NCBI RefSeq assembly: GCF_900168115.1 | Contig: NZ_FUZC01000017.1 | Span: forward strand, 626 to 64,625 | Source of the DNA: Salegentibacter salinarum | GTDB taxonomy: Bacteria > Bacteroidota > Bacteroidia > Flavobacteriales > Flavobacteriaceae | Length of the DNA: 64,000 nt | Direction of reading: 5' to 3' | Part shown: positions 1-10,171 of the stretch, piece after piece | Layout of the letters: the number at the start of each line of letters is the position of its first letter | How positions within the stretch are numbered: the stretch's first letter is position 1 | Position numbers and translations under genes: made by a program | Notes under the pieces: generated by a model | Database searches by the model: none | Told to the model about the DNA's origin: nothing | What the model saw: only the letters and a program-made list of their open reading frames with translations

Positions 1-2582
1 TTTATGGAGATGCTGACCCGATCTTTACCTATACCGCCACTGGTTTTGAAAATGGAGACGATGCGTCTATTCTTAGCGGATCACTAACAAGGGAAGTTGG
101 CGAAGCTGTTGGAATCTATACGATCGGTTTGGGCAGCTTGAGTGCAGGAGTAAACTATACGATCGATTATACAGGTGCCGATTTCACGATTGGTACTAAA
201 GTTCTATCGGTTACTGCCGATACCGATCAGAGTAAAATTTATGGAGAAACAGACCCGGAATTCACTTATACCGCCACTGGTTTTGAAAATGAAGACGATG
301 CGTCTATCCTAAGCGGATCACTAACAAGGGAAGTTGGCGAAGCTGTTGGAATCTATTCGATCGGTTTGGGCAGCTTAAGTGCAGGTGCAAACTATACCAT
401 CGATTATACAGGTGCTGATTTCGCTATTAATGCTAAAGTCCTTATGGTTACTGCCGATCCAGGTCAGAGTAAAATTTATGGAGATGCTGACCAGATCTTT
501 ACCTATACCGCCACTGGTTTTGAAAATGGGGATGATGCGTCTATCCTTAATGGATCACTAACAAGGGAACCTGGCGAAGCTGTGGGAATCTATTCGATCG
601 ATTTGGGCAGCTTAAGTGCAGGAGCAAACTATACGATCGATTTTACGGGTGCTGATTTCGCTATTAATGCTAAAGTCCTTATGGTTACTGCCGATCCAGG
701 TCAGAACAGAGTTTATGGAGATGCTGACCCGATCTTTACCTATACCGCCACTGGTTTTGAAAATGGAGACGATGCGTCTATCCTTAATGGATCACTAACA
801 AGGGAACCTGGTGAAGCTGTGGGTCTGTATGCAATCCAACAAGGAATGCTGAATGCAGGAACAGATTACACCATTGACTTTAGCAGTGCTGACTTTGAGA
901 TCACCCCCGCAATTATTACGGGGGTAGCCTTCGAAGATGTTAATGAGATATATGATGGCACGGCAAAAAGTATCGAAGTTAGCGGCCTTCCTGACGGAGC
1001 ATCAGTGAACTACGCCAATAATGAGAAGACCAATGCCGGGACCTATGAGGTGACCGCCACTGTTAGGCAGGAGAACTATAATGATTTGGTTCTTACCGCT
1101 GAGCTAACCATCGAAAAGGCCGCTGCAGTGATCGCTGCAGATGCGGTGCAGGCCTTTACCTATAATAACGAAGTGAAAAATGTAGTTGCATCCTTGAACC
1201 ATACGGAAACCGGGCTAACCTATATGCCGCAACAGGGGTATGCCGATGCCGGAACATATGTTATAGAAATCTCATCAGAAGAAACAGCCAATTACTTGTC
1301 TGCTTCCAGAGAAGTAACGCTGGTTATTGAAAATACTGAAATTGATGGGGTTACCTTGGAAGGTGCCAGCTATGTGTATGATGGCACTTCAAAAAGCCTC
1401 AAAGTGAGCGGTCTTCCGGATGGAGCGGCAGTGAGCTATGCCAACAATGGACAGATCAATGCCGGCAGTTATACCGTTACCGCTACAATTAGGTTGGATA
1501 ATTATGATGATAAGGTATTGACAGCGCAGCTTGATATTGAAAAGGCAGAGCAGGAGATTAATTTTAATGAAATTGAAGATCGAAATCAACAGACCGATGA
1601 ACACTTTCAACTAGAGGCGATTTCCAGTTCAGGCTTACCTGTAATTTATTCCTATACCTATGAGACAGAAAATCCTGCTGCTACAGTTGGTCCCCGAGGA
1701 TTAGTAAGAATTTTGGGAGGGGGAGAAGTGTGGATTACAGCTACCCAGGAAGGAAACCGGAATTATGAAGCAGCTACTCCGGTAGTAAGAACACTAACTA
1801 TAGTTGGTGGTACGGCTCGTTTGAATTCTGTAATTATAAATGGAACTCCTTATTCCAATCCTGGTGAAGAGATCTATTATCTCATTGATTGTGGAAACGC
1901 TGAAAATGAGGTTCATATTGAACTTGAACAAAATGAGGGATCTTCCATCGACCAGGGCGATAGCTTTACCATGAGTACGCCAGGGGCTGGGATCTACAGG
2001 GAAACGGTGACAGTGACTTCTGAAGATGGAAATACAACCAAAACTTATAATATCACTGTAGAGAAGAATTTCAACTTTGAGGATATTGTAATTCAGAAGT
2101 TTAATAATGTAATGCTGATCAATAATAACCCGGAAACCAATGGTGGATATAAATTTGTGAGTTACCGTTGGTATAAAGATGGTTCCGTGATCGGAAATGA
2201 ACAATACTTCTCTGCCGGGAAAAATGCAGATGATCTTTTGGATGCAGAAAGCTCTTATTACGTAGTATTGGAAACTGCAGAAGGGGAGATCCTGAAAACC
2301 TGTACTTCCGAGATTCAGTTAAGGAGTTCTTTCAACATTTCATTAGCACCAAACCCTGTAAGTTCAGGAGGCACTATGGAGCTTTTAGCAGATTTTCCTA
2401 AAGATGAACTTGAAACCATGCAGCTCTCGATACACAATCTTAATGGCACCCTTATTAAACATTTAAAATCGAACAGGAAAATAACAAGTATAACCTTGCC
2501 GTATACACTTCAAATGGGGGTGTATGTACTCAAGATTAGAACGGAGAATTTTAATAAGTCTGTCAAGTTTATCATTAAGTAA
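1..2582 (+). CDS. Secreted MBG/YDG-repeat adhesin-like protein with T9SS sorting domain (5' partial)
   Basis: The frame is open from the window edge, so the N-terminus and signal peptide lie outside; the ATG at 129 is internal. The visible product has over 850 residues. It starts with about 3.5 near-identical 79-residue units (MBG-like, motif FTYTATGFEN), then YDG/MBG-type repeats (IYDGTAKS and VYDGTSKS units around positions 950 and 1375), a cadherin-like beta-sandwich near 1800-2070, and a C-terminal module with APNPVS and GVYVLKI motifs. That tail is typical of type IX secretion sorting domains, which direct the protein across the outer membrane and anchor or release it. Such proteins usually act as surface adhesins; the ligand here is unknown. 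A beta-barrel gene follows 39 bp downstream. Confidence 0.85.
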   Translation, partial: YGDADPIFTYTATGFENGDDASILSGSLTREVGEAVGIYTIGLGSLSAGVNYTIDYTGADFTIGTKVLSVTADTDQSKIYGETDPEFTYTATGFENEDDASILSGSLTREVGEAVGIYSIGLGSLSAGANYTIDYTGADFAINAKVLMVTADPGQSKIYGDADQIFTYTATGFENGDDASILNGSLTREPGEAVGIYSIDLGSLSAGANYTIDFTGADFAINAKVLMVTADPGQNRVYGDADPIFTYTATGFENGDDASILNGSLTREPGEAVGLYAIQQGMLNAGTDYTIDFSSADFEITPAIITGVAFEDVNEIYDGTAKSIEVSGLPDGASVNYANNEKTNAGTYEVTATVRQENYNDLVLTAELTIEKAAAVIAADAVQAFTYNNEVKNVVASLNHTETGLTYMPQQGYADAGTYVIEISSEETANYLSASREVTLVIENTEIDGVTLEGASYVYDGTSKSLKVSGLPDGAAVSYANNGQINAGSYTVTATIRLDNYDDKVLTAQLDIEKAEQEINFNEIEDRNQQTDEHFQLEAISSSGLPVIYSYTYETENPAATVGPRGLVRILGGGEVWITATQEGNRNYEAATPVVRTLTIVGGTARLNSVIINGTPYSNPGEEIYYLIDCGNAENEVHIELEQNEGSSIDQGDSFTMSTPGAGIYRETVTVTSEDGNTTKTYNITVEKNFNFEDIVIQKFNNVMLINNNPETNGGYKFVSYRWYKDGSVIGNEQYFSAGKNADDLLDAESSYYVVLETAEGEILKTCTSEIQLRSSFNISLAPNPVSSGGTMELLADFPKDELETMQLSIHNLNGTLIKHLKSNRKITSITLPYTLQMGVYVLKIRTENFNKSVKFIIK
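4..860 (+). repeat. Tandem 237-bp coding repeat, about 3.5 copies
   Basis: The string ATGGAGA/ATGGAGAA recurs at 4, 241, 478 and 715, exactly 237 bp (79 codons) apart, and the units between are highly similar at the nucleotide level. The first copy is cut by the window edge, so the array probably continues to the left. High DNA identity implies recent duplication or gene conversion and makes copy number prone to change. Confidence 0.9.
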
Positions 2583-2621
2583 GAAATGCCTGTTGGTTGT
2601 TGAAAACGATAAAGATTAAAT

Positions 2622-3518
2622 ATGAATATGGAAATTAATAATACAAAAGCAGCCAATAGGAGCGGCATTCTAAAACTTGCCTTAGTTCTTGCTCTCATTA
2701 GCGCGAGTACCCCGGCTTTGGCTCAATCTAATAATGAAGTATCATTTTATCTGCAGGGCTCATTTTCTGAATTAGGATATGAAGCTCTGGGGCAGAAAAG
2801 TAAGTTGGAAAACGGTTTTGGCCTTGGAGCTAAATATGCCTATTATTTCTCTGAAAATTGGAGCCTGGGGACAGGTGCTGAATTCCAGTATATGGAAGGA
2901 TCGATTTTTGTTCCTGCTATTCAAGGGGCTTTTATGACCCAGGACGCTGAAGCAGATGCATTTGAATTTCGATATCAGGCTGATAATTTCTCGGAAAACC
3001 AGAAGGTGTATTTCCTAAATATTCCCCTCCAGATTCAATATGAATCTCTTGGGTTGACCAGGTTTTATGCAGCTGCCGGTGTTAAAGTGGGCTTGGGATT
3101 AGCTTCAGAATACAATACTTACGCTACTTCCTTAGAAACCAGTGGTTATTATCCGCAATATGATGTGGAACTTACCGATCCCGAATTTGCCGGATTTGGT
3201 GAATTTGGTGCAGTAAACAATGCTAAATCTGAACTGGATCTGAAGACCAACTTTGTAGCCCACCTGGAAAGCGGGGTAAAATTTATGCTGGAAAATAGAC
3301 AATCACTCTATATGGGAATTTTCCTGGATTATGGACTAAACGATATCAAACCTGATACTTCAGGGCAGCGGCTTGTTGATTATAATGCTCAAAATCCAAC
3401 AGAATTTGCTTTTGGCAGTGTGTTATTTTCAAGGAATGATATGAATTCAGAACCATATGTAGATGAAGTAAGAACCCTGGCCATTGGTCTAAAGGTTCAA
3501 TATGCATTTCAATTCTGA
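2622..3518 (+). CDS. Outer membrane beta-barrel protein
   Basis: A 298-residue protein with an N-terminal signal peptide (hydrophobic stretch ending STPALAQ at about residue 35) followed by alternating beta strands rich in Gly, Tyr and Phe and a C-terminal aromatic residue (YAFQF), as expected for an outer membrane barrel read by the BAM complex. No enzymatic motif is visible. It lies 39 bp after the repeat adhesin gene and is probably co-transcribed with it; it may help anchor or expose the adhesin, but that is inference. The first ATG (2622) and the one two codons later are both possible starts. Confidence 0.75.
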   Translation: MNMEINNTKAANRSGILKLALVLALISASTPALAQSNNEVSFYLQGSFSELGYEALGQKSKLENGFGLGAKYAYYFSENWSLGTGAEFQYMEGSIFVPAIQGAFMTQDAEADAFEFRYQADNFSENQKVYFLNIPLQIQYESLGLTRFYAAAGVKVGLGLASEYNTYATSLETSGYYPQYDVELTDPEFAGFGEFGAVNNAKSELDLKTNFVAHLESGVKFMLENRQSLYMGIFLDYGLNDIKPDTSGQRLVDYNAQNPTEFAFGSVLFSRNDMNSEPYVDEVRTLAIGLKVQYAFQF

Positions 3519-3537
3519 AAGGAACTGTGATTGAAAG

Positions 3538-3573
3538 AAGGGCCCTTCATTTTTTGAGAGGGTTTTTTCTTTT
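3538..3573 (+). terminator. Possible intrinsic terminator after the adhesin/beta-barrel pair
   Basis: An 'agggccct' palindrome and a short CCCT/AGGG pairing are followed directly by a T-rich run (TTTTTTCTTTT), 20 bp after the stop codon. The stem is short, so this is a moderate call. The remaining bases to 3799 hold no recognisable feature. Confidence 0.45.
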
Positions 3574-3799
3574 GTGGATATTATACATTATCTATTTTTC
3601 ACTAAAAGTAAGATAAGTCCATTACCAGTAAGATAGTAGTGGTGATTCTGGACGATTTTTAAATTATCAATATGATGTGAATAATAAAGCATTTATTGGG
3701 GTATTCTAAAGATCGGAAAATACCTAAAAAATAACTCCCCCGGGATAGCCCCAAGGGAATTTTTATAATTGTGGTCAATAGCTATAATTAACTTGACTA

Positions 3800-4882
3800 T
3801 TATTCCTCCAGTACCGGTAATAAAGAACCTTTTTGTTCCATTTCGATATTTAAAATCTCAGCAATAGTAGGAGTAAATTGCGTGGTATAATATTGCTTTT
3901 TATCCTCCTGTTCCCCTGAAGGGACAATGTGATTTCCGAAAGCAATAATCCAGGTTTGATCAGAAACAGGAATGGAGCTTCCATGATGCCTCCAGTCATT
4001 GTCTTTGGCTGTACCGGTTCCTCTTCCGTGATCAGTTGTAATAAAAACTGATGTTTTTCCTTTATAATAGCTATCATTGGAAACAAACTCCCATAATTCC
4101 CTTATCATCTGGTCCGTTCTTTTTGCTGATTTCAGATACTGGTCATACCGTCCGTCGTGAGCAAAATCATCAGTTTCTCCATAGGCTATATATAGCACAT
4201 CCGGTTTACGGTTTTTCAGGCTTTCAAGCGCATAATTATGAGTAAAAACATCGAATCTTACTCCTTCCCACCGCCTTGGTGTTTGCTCCTGGATAAGATC
4301 CAGGTAAAGCTCTTTCTCAGTCGGATATGAGGTGATTGCAGCCCTGTAACCCGCATTTACTGGAATTTTACTTCGCTGTTCATTTAAGATAAATGGGAAT
4401 ACATCCCAGCTGCCGAAAGCTTCAACCTTGTTTTTATAAGCTTCTGAAAAATTTGCTTTTTCAAGAATGGTTATATTGGGATTATGAGCTTTATTATTCG
4501 AGTTAATATGCTCATCATCTGCTTTTCCGGTAAGAATTTCGTTATAGCCGGGATAAGAAAATAACATTTTATTGGTTAGATTTACTTTATTTCCTTTCCA
4601 TCGGTTTCCAAGCATGACTCCTTGCTTAGATACATGACTCCAAAAGAAAGGCATTAGTTTTTCCCGTCTTTCTTCTTTAGTCTTCGCCCAAAATTCTGTA
4701 TTTAATGATTTTGGATTGGAAACAAAATCGCTGTCATTTATAAACAAGGAATCGGCACCACCATATAATTCCTGCCACCTAAGTCCATCCAGACTAATAA
4801 TAATTACTTTTTCTTTTTGCTGTGCCTTTACCATACCGGTACAGAAGCAAACTATTGTTAATAATAAGAATATTTTTTTCAT
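3800..4882 (-). CDS. Secreted alkaline-phosphatase-superfamily phosphodiesterase/phosphatase
   Basis: A 360-residue protein with a signal peptide (cleavage near residues 20-21, MVKAQ). Metal-ligand motifs of the nucleotide pyrophosphatase/phosphodiesterase branch are visible in order: D32 in SLDGLRW, D238 and H242 in GETDDFAHD, D284-H285 in TTDHGRG, and H300 in WRHHGSS. The position matching the Thr nucleophile of NPP enzymes is Ser109 in FSYPGYNEILTG. It is therefore predicted to hydrolyse a phosphate mono- or diester in the periplasm or outside the cell. It starts 8 bp after the SusD gene, in one operon with SusC and SusD, so it may process the imported ligand. The substrate cannot be read from sequence. 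Confidence 0.82.
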   Translation of the reverse strand: MKKIFLLLTIVCFCTGMVKAQQKEKVIIISLDGLRWQELYGGADSLFINDSDFVSNPKSLNTEFWAKTKEERREKLMPFFWSHVSKQGVMLGNRWKGNKVNLTNKMLFSYPGYNEILTGKADDEHINSNNKAHNPNITILEKANFSEAYKNKVEAFGSWDVFPFILNEQRSKIPVNAGYRAAITSYPTEKELYLDLIQEQTPRRWEGVRFDVFTHNYALESLKNRKPDVLYIAYGETDDFAHDGRYDQYLKSAKRTDQMIRELWEFVSNDSYYKGKTSVFITTDHGRGTGTAKDNDWRHHGSSIPVSDQTWIIAFGNHIVPSGEQEDKKQYYTTQFTPTIAEILNIEMEQKGSLLPVLEE

Positions 4883-4890
4883 TTTCTATT

Positions 4891-6369
4891 TTATTTTAAC
4901 CACCAAGGTAGCTCTCTGATTCCATCATTCCCATTGAACTGGTTGTTAATGGCTTCTTCAAGATTAGTGGTATTGTTATTATATTCATCGTTAGGATATA
5001 CAAATCGGGTAGGGGGAGTAGCCCCTGAAGGAAATGCAAAATCAGGATAACCCGTCCGTAGGTAGTCATAATATTGTGTCCATCCACCTTGAAGAAAAGA
5101 GGATAAGTATTTTTGAGTAATTATGTATTCAATTGATAAGCCTTGATCTCCTGTTGGCAATACAACCTGTTCCTGGTTTGTATACTGTTCAACAAAATCT
5201 TCTGATAGAAAATCAGAATAAGGCTCTGCATAATTGCGATAGAATTCGAAATTAGCCCGAATGCCGTTTTCATAATGCATCGGCGCATCTGAATTAATCC
5301 ACCCGCGAACGGCTGCTTCAGCCAATATAAATTCTAGTTCCCAGTAACTTAAAATATTATGGGGTTCTGTGGTCGGATCAGTATAATACCGTGCATTGAC
5401 TTTGGATATATTGCCGTCTGCCACAAGTGTTTCATTGATCAATGAATAATTAGCTGTGGGGTCGCCCCCGTTATAAGATTCAGGATCATTAATAGGCTTA
5501 CCTTCTGAAGCCGCACCGGGGGTTTGTTCGGCTATAATAAATAAACGTGGATCTGCTAATTCCTGTAATAGATCTATAAAAGTTGCGGACATAAACATGC
5601 TGGATCCATAACTGCTGGAATTAAATTCGGTATAACGGCTATCCTGTTGATCGACAAAAACTAATTGCCCATTCTCCGAAAGCGAACTAATTAGTGGACC
5701 GCGGGTATATACTTCATTAAATTTTGCCGCTGTATTTATCTCCCCGACCCGTTCTTTACCAGATAAGGTAAGGAGAACCTTTAACTCAAAGGAATTAATT
5801 AATCTCAACCACCTGGATGGATCACCCCCATAAATGATATCTCCATCAATAGTAGTTTCTTCATTAATTAAAGAAGCGGCCTCATCAAGCTCAGTTATAA
5901 TTCCGGCAAAAACTTCTTCCTGGGAATCATACCGGGGTTGAAAACTTCCACTTTCGCCACCAAGGGCATCGGTATAAGGAATGTCTCCAAACATCAAACT
6001 TAATTTGTAAAAATAGTGAGCCCTGAAAAATTTTCCTATGGCTTCGTAGTTCGAGCTTCCAATACGCTGAGCCTCCTCAATCATTATGGTTACCTGTCTC
6101 AAGTCATTATAGGTATTATAGCTTCCGTTCCCCCATTTAAAGTACTGGTAGTCATTTTCCTCGCCGGTTTGAATGAGCATTCTGGAGGCATACAAAGGAC
6201 TTGTACCCTGTACCTGAAAAGCACTTGATGCTACCTGGGTAAGTAATAGCTGGGGGTGTGTCTGGTTTACATAATTTGGATTTTCATTGATTTCATCCAG
6301 ATCCTGACAAGCTTGCAGTAAAACTACTACAATTAAGAGGTAAAAGTATTTTTTTATTGATTTCATCAT
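4891..6369 (-). CDS. SusD/RagB-family nutrient-binding lipoprotein
   Basis: A 492-residue outer membrane lipoprotein with lipobox LLQAC (Cys21). The N-terminal region (NPNYVNQTHPQLLL) and helical TPR-like body resemble the SusD-like_2 group rather than classical starch-binding SusD. SusD proteins form the lid over the TonB-dependent SusC barrel and bind the ligand at the surface. The start codon directly abuts the SusC stop codon with no spacer, and the phosphodiesterase gene follows after 8 bp, which argues for a single transcript and a joint uptake/processing function. Confidence 0.9.
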   Translation of the reverse strand: MMKSIKKYFYLLIVVVLLQACQDLDEINENPNYVNQTHPQLLLTQVASSAFQVQGTSPLYASRMLIQTGEENDYQYFKWGNGSYNTYNDLRQVTIMIEEAQRIGSSNYEAIGKFFRAHYFYKLSLMFGDIPYTDALGGESGSFQPRYDSQEEVFAGIITELDEAASLINEETTIDGDIIYGGDPSRWLRLINSFELKVLLTLSGKERVGEINTAAKFNEVYTRGPLISSLSENGQLVFVDQQDSRYTEFNSSSYGSSMFMSATFIDLLQELADPRLFIIAEQTPGAASEGKPINDPESYNGGDPTANYSLINETLVADGNISKVNARYYTDPTTEPHNILSYWELEFILAEAAVRGWINSDAPMHYENGIRANFEFYRNYAEPYSDFLSEDFVEQYTNQEQVVLPTGDQGLSIEYIITQKYLSSFLQGGWTQYYDYLRTGYPDFAFPSGATPPTRFVYPNDEYNNNTTNLEEAINNQFNGNDGIRELPWWLK

Positions 6370-9300
6370 CTAAAATTTAAAGTTTAAACCTAACCCGAGA
6401 TATCGGGAGGAGGGATCCTGTATGTTATTTTCATTCTGGGTTTTATAATCCGGATCTGTATGATAATCCCCTTTGGTTAAAACAAAAAGGTTATATCCGT
6501 TAAAACTTACGCTTGCATCTTTTATAGTTTTACTTCCTAAAATTTCAGTTAGGTTATAACTAAGAGAGATACTTCGTAATTTTAGGTAAGTACGATCAAA
6601 AACATTCGCAAATGTTTCGCTTTCATCTTCTGTAACCCTGGCACGGTAAGGATAATTTTGGGACCAGGCCTGCCAGCTAATAGGGGTGGTATGTTGCTGG
6701 AAAACGCGGTTGTCCGATGTTACATTACCATTTACATCACGAACTAATTCGCCGCTTACTACATTCACACCCTGGGGAACATAAACAGGTTGACCGGCAG
6801 CGTACTCTTCATCCCTGTACTGCACAGATTTTGGATGTTTTCCTCCCCACCACATTTTTTCTACAACCTCGGATCTAAATACGCCTCCCCAAATTCCATC
6901 CAGGGCCACATTCAAATGCCAATTCTTATACTGAAAATCATTTACAAAACCGAAAGTCCAGTCCGGATCAAAATGCCCCAGGTAAGATACGTAAGTATCT
7001 CTTGTGGGCATTCCTGTTCCTTCATCAAGAATTACCTGTCCATCCGGGGATTTTCTCCATTGGGTGTCGTAATAACTATCTACCCTGTCATCAAGAGATA
7101 GGTTTCCAAATTTTTGGGATTCTCCTGTAATTTCTGATAGTCTTGTTACTCGTTTGGACCAGTTTAATATTCCTGACCAGTTAAAATTTTCGTTTTGCAC
7201 CGGTTTAAAACTTAAAGATAATTCGAACCCATTAGTGGTATATTCATTACCGTTAATTTTTCTGAAAGAAAATCCCGAGGCCAGTGAAATAGGTTGGTCG
7301 ATGATTTGGTCGGTGTCTACAGTATGATAATAGGTTGCATCCAGGGCTAATTTATTGTCAAGAAAAGAAGTATTCAAACCTATCTCATAAGAAGTAGAAG
7401 TCTCAGGCTCAATATTAGGATTTACAATGTCTGAAGGATAATTTAGCCGCTGATTATTGGCAAAATTTCCGGAACTGTTGTAATAGGCAGATAGCTCATA
7501 AGGATTTAGGTCACTGGATACTCGCGCCCAGGAACTAAATAATTTCATGTAATTTACCTTTTTGGGTAAATCAAAAATATTACTTAATAGAATACTTCCT
7601 GAGAGCGAGGGATAGAAATAAGAACGGTTTTCTTTAGGAAGTGTAGAGGACCAGTCATTTCTTGCAGCTGCAGTAAGAAAATAAGTGTCGTAAAAATCAA
7701 GCTCAAGAGTTCCATAAACGCTATTGATAGCTTTTTCCTCGAAATAATTTTCTGCTCTTACCGGCCCTGTTGAATTTCCCATATTATATACCCCTGGTAC
7801 GGTAAGGCCATCGGTAGCACTGAATTCTTGTTGGTATTTCCTGTAGAAGGTGGAAGCTCCGGCGTATACCACAAGACCGATATCCTCAGTAAGTTCTTCA
7901 TTATAAGTAGCCAAAAAATCGTAGTCAATGTTCAAACGGCTTTTGTTCCAGGTCTGATAAGAACCTTCACGCGGTGCGCTGTAATTGAAATAAGATTTCG
8001 GACTTTCAAGATCTTCAAAATTATTTCGTAATACTCCTGATCCGCGTAACTGAAACTGAAATTTCTCTCCTAAACTATAGGATAGGCGCATTTGAGCATT
8101 AATAAGGTCTGCATCATATTCCTTCTGGTAATGCTCTGCTCCAAACCACGGATTGTTATACCAGGCATAATTCCAGTTGGCCTGGCGGTAACCTTCGAGT
8201 GTTGGCACCCACTGATGATCGCGGAGGTCCCTTCCATTTACATCTTCTCCCATCCAAATCAATAAGGTGTACATGTGTCCGCTAGGGTTATATCCATAAT
8301 TCGGCGAATTCGGTGAATAAACTTTATTATACGTTAGCTTACTGCTTAAGCTTAAATTATCAGTAATATTTGTCAAAGATTTAAAACTTAAACCTCCTTG
8401 TGACAGGCTTGAATTTGGCACCCGGTCCCTGTTATGCGAAAAATTACCGTTTAAGCGGTAAAAACCGTTCTCATTCTTATGACCGATATTAAAATTGGTA
8501 CTGGAAATAACCCCTGTCCGTAAAAAATCATCAAGATTATCATGACCTACCCATGGTAATGCTTGCCGGGAATATCGGGATCGATCATCATACTGTGTTC
8601 CGGTTACACTACCCCACCACGGGATAATTTCACCTGTTTCATTATCAACAATGGGACTGTTCCATTGCGGTATTAGAAGGTCACTGTCAAATTTAGGCCC
8701 CCAGATCATATCGCCATCGGCTATTCCTCCATCTGCACCATCCCAAAACTCATACTGCCCATTGGAACCATTTCCGTATTCATGCTGGGTTTCCGGGAAT
8801 ATAGCATATCCCGCAGTTACCATAACATTCTGGGATACACCTACCGATAAGCCATTTTCCGTGGCATTTTTAGTGCTTATAAGAATAGCTCCGTTCCTTC
8901 CACGGGAACCGTATAAGGCAGAAGCAGTCGTTCCTTTTAGAACATTAATGGAACCGATATTATTCTGTGAGATATCGAAGAAATCAGTTTCTACGGGAAT
9001 ACCATCTATAACTATCAAAGGGGTTTTTCCTCGTAAAAGGAAGGTTGGGGATTGGAACATTCCCGGAGGACTGCTAACCTGTAGGCCGGCAACCTTTCCC
9101 GAGAACAGGTTTCCCACATTTGCGATAGGTAAATTATCAAGGTTATCCGTTTCTATTTCTTGTGTGGCATAACCGATTTTCTTCTCTGCCTTGGTAATTC
9201 CCAGGGCAGTGACTACTACCTGGTCCAGAGATTCGGTGTTGGGTTCGAGAGTAATGCTTATTTCCGTTTGATCCGCTACCGGCACAACCTTAGACAAAAA

Positions 9301-9519
9301 TCCAAGATAGGAAAAACTCATTGTATCTCCCTTTTTTACACTCGCGCTAAAGCGTCCGTTAAAATCGGTTACTGTACCTACCGCGCCGGCGTTGACACTG
9401 ACAGCGACGCCTGCTAAAGGAAGTCCATCTGGGTCAGTGACTAATCCAGAAATCTCCTCCTGCGCTTGCATACCCCAGGATAAATTGAAAATAATTAGAA
9501 TTAAGTAAAATTGTTTCAT
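6370..9519 (-). CDS. SusC/RagA-family TonB-dependent outer membrane transporter
   Basis: About 1049 residues. Order of domains: signal peptide (MKQFYLIL to WGMQA), a carboxypeptidase-D-like beta-sandwich (ISGLVTDPDG, GTVTDFNGRFS), a TonB-box/plug segment (LDQVVVTALG), a plug, and a 22-strand barrel ending LGLNFKF. It would import a ligand captured by the neighbouring SusD using TonB/ExbBD energy. The longer reading from an ATG at 9546 adds nine residues before the signal peptide and would overlap the candidate -7 promoter element at 9544-9551, so the ATG at 9519 is preferred. The neighbouring phosphodiesterase hints at a phosphorylated or nucleotide-type ligand. Confidence 0.9.
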   Translation of the reverse strand: MKQFYLILIIFNLSWGMQAQEEISGLVTDPDGLPLAGVAVSVNAGAVGTVTDFNGRFSASVKKGDTMSFSYLGFLSKVVPVADQTEISITLEPNTESLDQVVVTALGITKAEKKIGYATQEIETDNLDNLPIANVGNLFSGKVAGLQVSSPPGMFQSPTFLLRGKTPLIVIDGIPVETDFFDISQNNIGSINVLKGTTASALYGSRGRNGAILISTKNATENGLSVGVSQNVMVTAGYAIFPETQHEYGNGSNGQYEFWDGADGGIADGDMIWGPKFDSDLLIPQWNSPIVDNETGEIIPWWGSVTGTQYDDRSRYSRQALPWVGHDNLDDFLRTGVISSTNFNIGHKNENGFYRLNGNFSHNRDRVPNSSLSQGGLSFKSLTNITDNLSLSSKLTYNKVYSPNSPNYGYNPSGHMYTLLIWMGEDVNGRDLRDHQWVPTLEGYRQANWNYAWYNNPWFGAEHYQKEYDADLINAQMRLSYSLGEKFQFQLRGSGVLRNNFEDLESPKSYFNYSAPREGSYQTWNKSRLNIDYDFLATYNEELTEDIGLVVYAGASTFYRKYQQEFSATDGLTVPGVYNMGNSTGPVRAENYFEEKAINSVYGTLELDFYDTYFLTAAARNDWSSTLPKENRSYFYPSLSGSILLSNIFDLPKKVNYMKLFSSWARVSSDLNPYELSAYYNSSGNFANNQRLNYPSDIVNPNIEPETSTSYEIGLNTSFLDNKLALDATYYHTVDTDQIIDQPISLASGFSFRKINGNEYTTNGFELSLSFKPVQNENFNWSGILNWSKRVTRLSEITGESQKFGNLSLDDRVDSYYDTQWRKSPDGQVILDEGTGMPTRDTYVSYLGHFDPDWTFGFVNDFQYKNWHLNVALDGIWGGVFRSEVVEKMWWGGKHPKSVQYRDEEYAAGQPVYVPQGVNVVSGELVRDVNGNVTSDNRVFQQHTTPISWQAWSQNYPYRARVTEDESETFANVFDRTYLKLRSISLSYNLTEILGSKTIKDASVSFNGYNLFVLTKGDYHTDPDYKTQNENNIQDPSSRYLGLGLNFKF

Positions 9520-9543
9520 TGGAAGGTTGGTTAAAATTCCTGC

Positions 9544-9577
9544 CAAAACTACATTTCAATCCAACTGGAAACATCAA
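9544..9577 (-). promoter_or_regulatory. Candidate Bacteroidota-type promoter for the SusC/SusD/phosphodiesterase operon
   Basis: Read on the minus strand, 9551-9544 is TAGTTTTG, a full match to the Bacteroidota -7 consensus TAnnTTTG. A TTG triplet lies 23 bases upstream (rather long spacing for the -33 element). A transcript beginning about 7 bases downstream would leave a short leader before the ATG at 9519. Confidence 0.45.
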
Positions 9578-10171
9578 TTCTATTTTAGAAAATATTTAAG
9601 TTATAATTAAGTTCGTATCCTACCCAGGCGGAAATTAAAAAACTGGAAATCATTTAATTATGGTTGTATCTTTTGATGTTTTTTTAGTTTTATCTTAATT
9701 TAATTAACATGAAATTATAAATTAATTACGATTAACTAAACTTTACTTTTAACGGAATTTTTTATGTCTGGCGACGCATTATTCCCGTTAAAGTTTAAAA
9801 TTTGATGTAGACATAATTTTCAACTTTCCCTAATACCCCCATCTTGATCTAGATAAGAGTTTGCAATTGTTTCATAGTCAATAGTAACTGCCCAGGTATA
9901 GATATTGCAATTCTCTTTCGGAATTACTCCATAACTATTTAGGTTTTCCTTTCACTAAGAACCGTATAAAAGGCTTTAAGCTAAAAACTATAAAATTGAT
10001 AACTTCAAACTTTAAATCTTTATCTACAGCATCGGTAAAAGAATTTAAGAATATAAATAGTACCATAACAAGCAAGAATTAACTGACGCAGAAAAATATT
10101 TAGCTAATTACCGCCAGACCACCTTTCTCAAAAAACATCTCTTTATTAAAACCACTACTTTTCTGCTTCTT
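9578..10171. other. Non-coding stretch upstream of the SusC operon
   Basis: About 600 bp of very AT-rich DNA with no convincing ORF, RNA gene or repeat on either strand. It probably carries regulatory sites for the leftward SusC operon, but no operator could be singled out. Confidence 0.5.

Noticed and set aside
1794-2204. 136-codon minus-strand ORF inside the adhesin gene
   Set aside because: Antisense shadow without features; the plus-strand T9SS protein is clear.
8651-9172. 173-codon ORF on the plus strand inside SusC
   Set aside because: Shadow of the strongly supported SusC gene on the other strand.
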